Shown here in pieces: positions 1-4,316 of a stretch of DNA of 5,213 nucleotides. Numbering within the stretch: position 1 is the stretch's first letter; every line of letters starts with the position of its first letter. The notes under the pieces were generated by a model. It made no database searches, was not told the origin of the DNA, and saw only the letters and a program-made list of their open reading frames with translations. This DNA comes from Sulfuriferula sp. GTDB lineage: Bacteria > Pseudomonadota > Gammaproteobacteria > Burkholderiales > Sulfuriferulaceae. The stretch is taken from NCBI GenBank assembly GCA_027311185.1, contig DAICZK010000107.1, forward strand, positions 1 to 5,213. The letters are read 5' to 3'. A program made the position numbers and the translations under genes.

Positions 1-438
1 GTGTCACCGATTTCAATTTTCTGGAAACTACCGGATTTATCCGGGAGCAGTCCAATGCATACGGGGAAATTAGTGTACGCCCAATTGATGGATCATTTGC
101 CGCTACATATTTTCCGGCGATGCGTAGCCAAATATCCTGGGCGCAATCCCACGCTTACTTTCTCTCACCTCGATCAATTTCTGTGCATGGCCTTTGCTCA
201 ACTGACCTACCGGGAAAGCCTACGCGACATCGAAACCTGTCTGCGCGCCCATTCTACCAAGTTGTATCATTTGGGCATCCGTGGCGGCATTGCCAAAAGC
301 ACACTGGCCGACGCCAACGAAAACCGCGACTGGCGCATCTATCAGGATTTTGCCCTCAGCCTGATCCAGACAGCGCGCAAGCTTTACGCCGAGGACAGCT
401 TCCGTCTGGAATTGACGCATACCGTTTATGCGCTCGAT
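1..438 (+). mobile_element. Truncated IS4-family insertion sequence (left part only)
   Basis: This is the left portion of an IS4-family element carrying the DUF4372-type transposase N-terminus. Recognisable stretches are the start MHTGKLVYAQLMDHLPLH, then LDQFLCMAFAQLTYRESLRD, then LADANENRDWRIY, and finally HTVYALD. In this family the Asp of YALD is the first residue of the DDE catalytic triad (residue 128, codon 436-438). Everything beyond it is missing: the other two catalytic residues, the YREK-type signature, and the right inverted repeat. The leader 1-54 is probably IS non-coding DNA. The left inverted repeat cannot be defined because its partner is absent and the element may begin before the window. 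The remnant cannot transpose by itself. Confidence 0.8.
43..46 (+). promoter_or_regulatory. Ribosome binding site for the transposase start
   Basis: GGAG lies 8 bases before the ATG at 55. It supports that codon, rather than the upstream GTG at the window edge, as the translation start of the transposase part. Confidence 0.6.
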
Positions 439-873
439 CCCAACTGGTCGGCCTTCGCCAATCTGGGCCTGCTGCGTGCCAATTTCGATTCGCTCAACGA
501 ACCGTTTCCCTATGCGCCCAAAAACACCGAATCCGTGGGTCTGATATTCAGCAACGCTGCGCTGCGCGCCCAGTTAAGCGCCAACCGCGTCGCCCGTTCG
601 TATGCCAGCATCGGCAGCTACAACACCACCGGCTCAGGCAATACCCTGCTCGCGCTGCCGGCATACACCAATGTCGATTTCACGATACGTTACCAATTGC
701 AGTACGCACCCATGAACAGCAATATCGGTTTCAAGGATGCGTCTATCGGTTTGTTTGTAAACAACCTGCTCAATACGACCTACGTGACCTCGTACAGCGG
801 CAACGCGACCAATCCGAACGAGTATCTCAATCTGCCGAGAAATTACTACGTATCGCTCAACGCCCGGTTTTGA
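55..873 (+). CDS. Chimeric ORF: IS4-type transposase N-terminus fused in frame to TonB-dependent receptor C-terminus
   Basis: A single open frame encodes about 272 aa from the ATG at 55, which has a GGGAG ribosome binding site at 42-46. Residues 1-128 read as an IS4-family transposase. Residues 129-272 read as the end of a TonB-dependent outer-membrane receptor, closing with the aromatic terminus NARF. No known protein has this architecture. The frame has no signal peptide, no receptor plug and no transposase catalytic core, so neither function can survive. The frame also stays open upstream to the window edge (GTG at 1), but the ATG at 55 matches the usual start of this transposase group. 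I read it as an accidental fusion that may still be translated from the IS signals. An assembly join between repeated IS copies is the main alternative. Confidence 0.75.
   Translation: MHTGKLVYAQLMDHLPLHIFRRCVAKYPGRNPTLTFSHLDQFLCMAFAQLTYRESLRDIETCLRAHSTKLYHLGIRGGIAKSTLADANENRDWRIYQDFALSLIQTARKLYAEDSFRLELTHTVYALDPNWSAFANLGLLRANFDSLNEPFPYAPKNTESVGLIFSNAALRAQLSANRVARSYASIGSYNTTGSGNTLLALPAYTNVDFTIRYQLQYAPMNSNIGFKDASIGLFVNNLLNTTYVTSYSGNATNPNEYLNLPRNYYVSLNARF
439..873 (+). pseudogene. TonB-dependent receptor, C-terminal beta-barrel fragment
   Basis: These 144 residues have the character of the last strands of a TonB-dependent receptor barrel. Alternating aromatic and small residues appear in WSAFANLGLLRANF. 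A PYAPKNTESVGLIF segment follows, then TNVDFTIRYQLQY, then the typical late motif GLFVNNLLNTTYVTSY. The chain ends in NYYVSLNARF with a C-terminal Phe, which is the usual signal for outer-membrane barrel assembly. Intact family members are generally 600-900 aa with a signal peptide, TonB box and plug domain; none of these is present. In a living receptor this region would line a channel importing siderophores, vitamin B12 or other ligands; the ligand cannot be told from this fragment. The 5' part was lost where transposase sequence now begins. Confidence 0.8.
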
Positions 874-893
874 GATCGGCCATCTGTAGCGCG

Positions 894-930
894 CAATAAA
901 AAGCTCACCGGCCTGGCGGTCGGTGAGCTT
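894..930 (-). terminator. Rho-independent terminator of the YbhB/PEBP-family gene
   Basis: AAGCTCACCG at 901-910 pairs perfectly with CGGTGAGCTT at 921-930. Three more pairs inside (one of them G-U) close a TGGC tetraloop at 914-917, giving a stem of about 13 bp. On the minus strand the stem is followed by CTTTTTATTG, a U-tract. On the plus strand it is followed by GTATG with no U-tract. It therefore serves the minus-strand gene ending at 980, about 50 bases upstream, and not the receptor remnant. Confidence 0.85.
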
Positions 931-979
931 GTATGAATGGGCGAATTCGCGCATTCAGCCTGAAAATTACCTTATCCGT

Positions 980-1528
980 TTAACGCCCGTACCGCCCTGT
1001 CACCCGCGCTTTTGCAATCGTTTGGCTATTGATCAGAAATCCCACCAGAGACGCAGTTGCGCCTGCAGGAACATCGAGTTTATCGGTCTTCAGCGCGTAC
1101 ACGGTAAAATCGTAATGATGCGGCTTGTCGCCAACCGGTGGGCAAGGTCCACCCCAGGCGGCCACGCCAAAGTCGGTACGGATTTGCTGCGCGCCCTTGG
1201 GCAGGCTGGCGCTGTCCAGCTTACCATCACCCTCAGCCACACCCGTCAAGGTAGATGGCAGGTCAATGACTACCCAATGCCAGAACCCCGCTCCGCCAGT
1301 AGGCGCATCGGGATCGTGCACCATGATGGCGAAACTTTTGGTGCCCTTGGGCGCGTTTTTCCATGACAGCGCGGGCGACACATTCTCACCGGTACAGCCG
1401 AAGCCGTTAAACGTGAATTTCTGGGGAATGGCTTTACCCGCCGCAAAATCCGGGCTGGTGACTGTAAATGGAGCGGCAACCGCCGAAAAAGAACTCAATA
1501 CCAATGCACTGACTAAAATCAAACGCAT
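980..1528 (-). CDS. YbhB/YbcL family Raf kinase inhibitor-like protein (PEBP fold), secreted
   Basis: The 182-aa product belongs to the bacterial phosphatidylethanolamine-binding protein (PEBP) group. Family marks are NGFGCTGENVSPALSW (residues 41-56), the ligand-pocket motif DPDAP (72-76), FWHWVVIDLP (82-91) with His84, GGPCPP (126-131) followed by H-H-Y-D-F (137-141), and the C-terminal TGRYGR. Length is normal for the family. Residues 1-19 form a Sec signal peptide (basic start, hydrophobic core, AVAA before Pro20), so the protein is probably periplasmic. Cys45 and Cys129 are the only mature cysteines and could form a disulfide. An upstream in-frame ATG at 1564 would add 12 residues, but the ATG at 1528 has the GAGAGG site at 1535-1540 and gives a clean signal peptide. 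The biochemical role of bacterial members is largely unknown; small-ligand or phospholipid-head binding is inferred from the fold. Confidence 0.93.
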   Translation of the reverse strand: MRLILVSALVLSSFSAVAAPFTVTSPDFAAGKAIPQKFTFNGFGCTGENVSPALSWKNAPKGTKSFAIMVHDPDAPTGGAGFWHWVVIDLPSTLTGVAEGDGKLDSASLPKGAQQIRTDFGVAAWGGPCPPVGDKPHHYDFTVYALKTDKLDVPAGATASLVGFLINSQTIAKARVTGRYGR

Positions 1529-1569
1529 ACAACACCTCTCATCTAGGAATAAAACACATAACAAAACTG

Positions 1570-1597
1570 GTTATACCCGCGGCACCCCGCAGATCAA
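1570..1597 (-). promoter_or_regulatory. Candidate sigma-70 promoter of the PEBP-family gene
   Basis: On the minus strand, TTGATC (1597-1592, 4 of 6 matches) is separated by 16 bases from TATAAC (1575-1570, 5 of 6). Transcription would start near 1563, giving a leader of roughly 35 bases before the ATG at 1528 and making the longer start at 1564 unlikely. Identified by eye only. Confidence 0.45.
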
Positions 1598-1669
1598 CCG
1601 AGCCCGCCGACAACACCGCGGCCCGTTGGGTGGAATCATACATTACTTAAACGCCGCAGCCTGTTACAC

Positions 1670-1699
1670 TTGCCATTTTAGCCCGATCTTCTCTCAAAT
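1670..1699 (+). promoter_or_regulatory. Candidate weak promoter of the dioxygenase gene
   Basis: TTGCCA (1670-1675, 5 of 6 to the -35 consensus) and TCAAAT (1694-1699, 4 of 6 to the -10) are 18 bases apart. Transcription would begin near 1706. That leaves about 84 bases before the ATG at 1790, or only about 18 before the ATG at 1724. Weak call made by eye. Confidence 0.3.
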
Positions 1700-1789
1700 T
1701 CACGCGGTGATCGCGCAGAATTCATGAAAAAAAATCGAGTTAGCCTTAGATCGCGCTATCCGTTAACGATTAACCAGCATATCATCGCC

Positions 1790-2518
1790 ATGACCCTCAT
1801 CGCTCCCGTTTATACCACCCCCGCCCGACTTGCAGACGTGTTGCAATCACAGGGTTATGCCGTGCTCTCTCCCGCTAGCGTGCGCCAGTTCGCCCACACC
1901 GAATCGGCGGAGTTCGACGCGCTCAAGCCCGCCTGGGCGGACCTGCCGCCCGACAATTACCTCAAGGACGGCGGCAGTTACCGATACCGCAGACATTCCT
2001 GCTTTGTAGCAAATGGGGTCGGCCTCCAACAATCGCCACATCGCAGTCACTGGCAGCCGCTGGAATACAACGCTCTGCACGGCGGCATCAAACGCCTGTT
2101 CGAACCCGTTGCCGCAGAGCTGGTCGCAAGACCGGTCTGGATGCGCCTGTTGCTGGCCATCGCTGCCGTTTGTTCAAAAATCAAGGGCGAACAACCCTGG
2201 TTCATCGAAGCACATCAGTTCCGTATCGACACGCGCAACGGCATCGGTCGCCCGACCCCCGAAGGTGCGCATCGGGACGGCGTCGATTTCGTCGCTATCC
2301 TGCTGGTCGACCGAGTAAACATCAAAGGCGGCGAGAGCCGGGTTTTTGCAGCCAGCTCCAGCCGCGGCGAACGTTTCACCTTGATCGAACCGTGGACATT
2401 GCTGCTGCTCGACGACGAACGCGTCATTCATGAATCCACGCCTATCCAGCCCACCGCGGACGGCGGCTACCGCGACACCCTGGTGCTGACTTACCGACGC
2501 GGCGGATTCCTGGAATGA
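1790..2518 (+). CDS. 2OG-Fe(II) dioxygenase family protein (PF10014 type)
   Basis: The 242-aa product fits the 2OG-Fe dioxygenase family that includes bacterial free-amino-acid hydroxylases such as L-isoleucine dioxygenase. Such enzymes use Fe(II), O2 and 2-oxoglutarate to hydroxylate a substrate. Visible family marks are QGYAVLSPASVRQFA near the N-terminus, YRYRRHSCF (64-72), EAHQFRI (140-146), and the iron ligands His161-x-Asp163 (in EGAHRDGVDF) and His214 (in RVIHESTP). Arg228 (in YRDTLVLTYRR) is the likely 2OG carboxylate ligand. All catalytic residues are present, so the enzyme should be active. There is no signal peptide, so it should be cytoplasmic. An in-frame ATG at 1724 would add 22 residues with no family resemblance. 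Neither start has a good ribosome site (a GGTGA lies 13 bases before 1724), so the start is uncertain. The gene stands alone, and no neighbour suggests its substrate. Confidence 0.88.
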   Translation: MTLIAPVYTTPARLADVLQSQGYAVLSPASVRQFAHTESAEFDALKPAWADLPPDNYLKDGGSYRYRRHSCFVANGVGLQQSPHRSHWQPLEYNALHGGIKRLFEPVAAELVARPVWMRLLLAIAAVCSKIKGEQPWFIEAHQFRIDTRNGIGRPTPEGAHRDGVDFVAILLVDRVNIKGGESRVFAASSSRGERFTLIEPWTLLLLDDERVIHESTPIQPTADGGYRDTLVLTYRRGGFLE

Positions 2519-2534
2519 GCGCGCATCGGTACGT

Positions 2535-3143
2535 CTATTCGACCAGCGCACCGCGACCGGCTCGCAGAACAACACCGCGGCGCGCGATCAATACATCCAG
2601 CCCGCGCAGCGAATACACCACGACCAGCGCAATCAGCGCGCCGGCCAGCACATCAACGGGAAAATGCGCGCCCAGAGCCGGGCGCGACAAGCAGACCAGC
2701 GCAGCAAATATCCACGCTGCCCAGCGCAACGGCGCAGCCGCGCCGGGCGACAAACTGGCGGCGAGCAACACGACAAAAGTAGCGTGCCCGGACGGGAAAC
2801 TATGAAAGAACTCGGGCCGCCCCACCACATGAACGACATGCGGACCCAGCGCCCGCAAAGGCCGGGGGAAATCCAGCGCGGGCTTGATACCGCCGACTAT
2901 CCAGCCGGTAATCACGTAACCCACGCCGAATATCACCACATTACGATTGGGCAGCCAGGCCCGACGCCAGGCAGAGAGCAGCAGCGCGACCGCCATATAG
3001 ACGGGATAATGCTTGTGGTCGCCCAGCGCGGTCATCGCCAGCATCAGTACGTCCCAATAATGACTGTGATAAGCATTTATCCACAAAAACAGCGATTGAT
3101 TCCATCCGCCCCAAGCGTACCAGAGACTGCCGGGCGCCATCAT
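2535..3143 (-). CDS. PAP2-family membrane phosphatase
   Basis: The 202-aa protein carries the complete PAP2 (type 2 phosphatidic acid phosphatase) active-site signature. The three parts are Lys87-x6-Arg94-Pro95 (KPALDFPRP), PSGH at 117-120, and Ser153-Arg154-x5-His160-x3-Asp164 (SRPALGAHFPVD). His120 and His160 are the expected catalytic histidines. Hydrophobic segments around residues 32-58, 68-86, 121-132, 140-152 and 163-178 make it an inner-membrane protein with the active site at the periplasmic face. Family members remove phosphate from lipid phosphates such as phosphatidic acid or undecaprenyl pyrophosphate; which one cannot be told here. The start is placed at 3143, where ATG overlaps the TGA of the upstream gene. 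An adjacent ATG at 3140 and a longer form from 3191 are possible. The gene is likely co-transcribed and translationally coupled with that gene. It converges on the dioxygenase gene with 16 bp between stops and no evident terminator. Confidence 0.93.
   Translation of the reverse strand: MMAPGSLWYAWGGWNQSLFLWINAYHSHYWDVLMLAMTALGDHKHYPVYMAVALLLSAWRRAWLPNRNVVIFGVGYVITGWIVGGIKPALDFPRPLRALGPHVVHVVGRPEFFHSFPSGHATFVVLLAASLSPGAAAPLRWAAWIFAALVCLSRPALGAHFPVDVLAGALIALVVVYSLRGLDVLIARRGVVLRAGRGALVE
3138..3143 (-). promoter_or_regulatory. Overlapping stop/start junction (translational coupling)
   Basis: Minus-strand ATGATG contains two possible PAP2 start codons (3143 and 3140) interleaved with the TGA of the DUF4337 gene (3142-3140). 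No strong Shine-Dalgarno site lies just upstream, so initiation by ribosomes finishing the upstream gene is likely. Confidence 0.6.
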
Positions 3144-3688
3144 ATCAAGCTCATGCCGTATCCCCACAGGGCTATGCCGACGATCGCACACGTAGCCGCC
3201 ACGCTCAACAGCCAGGCGCGTTTGGTCAGCGCGGTCACGGAAGCGAGCGCCACCGCTATCTGAAACAGAATCATCGCAAAAGCCAGCATTTGATGCGGCC
3301 GATCAAGACGCGCCGCCTCTGTGTTGGCTTTCGCCGAGGCCGCCTCATACTTATCCGCACCGGCTTTAATTACAGCTTTCTGCGCCTGATATTTACCTAT
3401 TTTCTCGTCGAAGCCTTTGGTTTTATCTGGCGGCGCCAATATTTTGGCCAGCTCCATTAAATGCGTTTTAGTGCTGACTGCCTGATAATAATTCCACTGA
3501 TCGGTCGCATGCGCTTTCATCAACACGGCATCGTTTTTCTGCATGAGCACCTCGTCCATCAAACGATTCCCCTGATAGCTGAGAATGGCACCCAGCGCCG
3601 CCAGAACGGCGGTAAATAATGCGACCCACTGGCTTAACGGATTGCCGTCATGATGAATATGCGGCGCTTCAATCTCGGCTTCACTCAT
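3140..3688 (-). CDS. DUF4337 domain-containing membrane protein
   Basis: This 182-aa protein matches the DUF4337 family in length and layout. An acidic, His-containing N-terminus (PHIHHDGN) precedes a membrane helix at about 21-38 (start WVALFTAVLAALGAIL). The family-typical SYQGNRLMDEVLMQKNDA follows, then ATDQWNYYQAVSTK (61-74). A charged, probably coiled helical middle spans about 75-130. Two further membrane helices lie at about 134-154 and 158-178. The family has no established function; the layout suggests an inner-membrane protein with a soluble helical hairpin between TM1 and TM2. The start at 3688 is supported by GGGAG at 3699-3703 (minus strand). Its TGA overlaps the ATG of the PAP2 gene, so the two are probably one operon and may act together in the membrane; that link is inference. 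Confidence 0.9.
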   Translation of the reverse strand: MSEAEIEAPHIHHDGNPLSQWVALFTAVLAALGAILSYQGNRLMDEVLMQKNDAVLMKAHATDQWNYYQAVSTKTHLMELAKILAPPDKTKGFDEKIGKYQAQKAVIKAGADKYEAASAKANTEAARLDRPHQMLAFAMILFQIAVALASVTALTKRAWLLSVAATCAIVGIALWGYGMSLI

Positions 3689-3723
3689 AAATCGATACTC
3701 CCGGACAAGTTAACGAACCCATA

Positions 3724-3752
3724 ATATTAATCTGTTACCACAATCCCGGCAA
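3724..3752 (-). promoter_or_regulatory. Candidate promoter of the DUF4337-PAP2 operon
   Basis: On the minus strand, TTGCCG (3752-3747, 4 of 6) is followed after 17 bases by TAATAT (3729-3724, 4 of 6). It sits in an AT-rich run, with an overlapping TATTAT at 3726-3721 as an alternative -10. It would give a leader of about 30 bases that includes the GGGAG site. Weak call made by eye. Confidence 0.35.
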
Positions 3753-3814
3753 AACCTGGTTTGCGACACACTTTGAAACAATCAGTTACGCGAAAAAAGT
3801 CAACAAAATCGCGG

Positions 3815-3847
3815 CTATAACGTTATTTGTACTGTATCAACCGATAC
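3815..3847 (+). promoter_or_regulatory. Candidate -10 element and small palindromes upstream of the small secreted-protein gene
   Basis: CTATAAC at 3815-3821 resembles a -10 element of the sigma-70/sigma-S type; no good -35 lies at 16-18 bases. It overlaps the perfect 10-bp palindrome ATAACGTTAT (3817-3826). A second inverted repeat, GTATC-AACC-GATAC, lies at 3834-3847. A palindrome over a -10 would suit a repressor site, and lack of a -35 would suit stress-sigma control; both are inference. Confidence 0.25.
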
Positions 3848-3862
3848 GCCCCATTCAAGCCC

Positions 3863-3868
3863 GGAGAG
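3863..3868 (+). promoter_or_regulatory. Strong ribosome binding site of the small secreted-protein gene
   Basis: GGAGAG is placed a few bases before the ATG at 3874. It is one of the best Shine-Dalgarno matches in the window and supports real expression of the short gene. Confidence 0.65.
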
Positions 3869-3873
3869 ATAAA

Positions 3874-4212
3874 ATGCTAAAATCCACAAGCAAAGTTATA
3901 TTGGTGGCTGTAATGACCACCCTGATTGCCGCTACGTCTGTCTCTGCCATCGCAGACACGCCCATGAACCAGACCCACCCGCGCCGCGATCAGATCAACG
4001 ACCGCCTGCAAAACCAGAATCAACGCATACATCAGGAAGTAAAACAAGGCGACATGTCCAAGCGCAAAGCAGAACGGCTGCACAGGGCAGACCGCCGCAT
4101 CCATCGCGAAGAGCACCGCATGGCAAGCAAAAACGGCGGACATATCGACAAACAACAGCAAAATACCATAAACCGGCAAGAAAACAGAGTCAATCAAAGG
4201 ATAGGCCAATAA
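3874..4212 (+). CDS. Small secreted basic protein with three helical repeats, function unknown
   Basis: I do not recognise a named family, though similar short Gln/Arg-rich exported proteins occur in betaproteobacteria. The 112-aa product begins with a clear Sec signal peptide: KSTSK, then a hydrophobic core at 8-23, with cleavage near Ala25 or Ala27. No lipobox Cys is present. The mature part of about 85 residues is highly polar, basic, and rich in Gln, Asn, Arg and His, with no cysteines. A motif [L/I]-x5-R-[I/V] recurs at Leu45/Arg51-Ile52, Leu69/Arg75-Ile76 and Ile99/Arg105-Val106. The linkers QGDMSKRK (58-65) and NGGHIDKQ (87-94) sit in equivalent places ten residues before the second and third motifs. 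This suggests a small periplasmic helical bundle or extended coil. The start has a strong GGAGAG site at 3863-3868. It is transcribed divergently from the DUF4337 gene. Confidence 0.8.
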   Translation: MLKSTSKVILVAVMTTLIAATSVSAIADTPMNQTHPRRDQINDRLQNQNQRIHQEVKQGDMSKRKAERLHRADRRIHREEHRMASKNGGHIDKQQQNTINRQENRVNQRIGQ

Positions 4213-4219
4213 CCCGCGC

Positions 4220-4316
4220 GTAGTCTGCCAGCACACAACGACCCTGTAGCGCGTTCGACGTTACGGGGTCTTACCTTGCCGACCGGCAACAGTTTGCCGA
4301 AAGTCTCTCAGACTAC
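4220..4316. repeat. Nested inverted repeats between the small-protein and CDF genes
   Basis: GTAGTCTG at 4220-4227 is the exact reverse complement of CAGACTAC at 4309-4316. Between them lie the terminator-like hairpin and a smaller one, TTGCC-GACC-GGCAA, at 4276-4289. TTGCCGA also occurs twice (4276-4282 and 4294-4300). The right outer arm overlaps the end of the CDF gene. The 8-bp outer match could be chance. Confidence 0.35.
4240..4277 (+). terminator. Probable terminator hairpin of the small secreted-protein gene
   Basis: GACCCTGTAGCG (4240-4251) pairs with CGTTACGGGGTC (4259-4270) around a 7-base loop, making 12 pairs on the plus strand including two G-U wobbles. On the minus strand the same two positions become A-C mismatches, so the structure favours a plus-strand transcript. 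It begins 28 bases after the stop at 4212. The trailing TTACCTT is only a weak U-tract, so termination may be inefficient. Confidence 0.45.

Larger units (their letters stand above)
3689..3873. other. Divergent intergenic regulatory region
   Basis: These 185 bases separate the divergent DUF4337 and small secreted-protein genes and are clearly more AT-rich than the flanking genes. Besides the candidate promoter elements and ribosome sites listed separately, I see no open frame or RNA gene. Confidence 0.6.

Noticed and set aside
1..54. Left terminal inverted repeat of the IS
   Set aside because: The right end of the element is missing, so no inverted-repeat partner or target duplication can be identified.
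120..899. Long plus-strand open frame overlapping the transposase-receptor chimera
   Set aside because: It is in a different frame from recognisable family sequence, and its product is Arg/Gln-rich with no domain character.
894..930. The hairpin as terminator of the receptor remnant on the plus strand
   Set aside because: There is no U-tract on the plus-strand side; the A/U-tract is positioned for the minus-strand gene.
923..1727. Plus-strand open frames opposite the PEBP gene
   Set aside because: They are antisense to a well-supported gene, have no recognisable domains, and their composition reflects the opposite strand's codon pattern.
2664..3263. 199-codon plus-strand open frame opposite the PAP2 gene
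   Set aside because: The PAP2 signature on the minus strand is unambiguous. The antisense product is a low-complexity polar chain and has no good ribosome site.
3877..4236. Minus-strand open frame of 119 codons with hydrophobic stretches, opposite the small secreted-protein gene
   Set aside because: The hydrophobicity follows from Gln/Asn/His codons read in reverse. The plus-strand gene has a signal peptide, a strong ribosome site and internal repeats, so it is the real one. An antisense toxin-like role cannot be supported.
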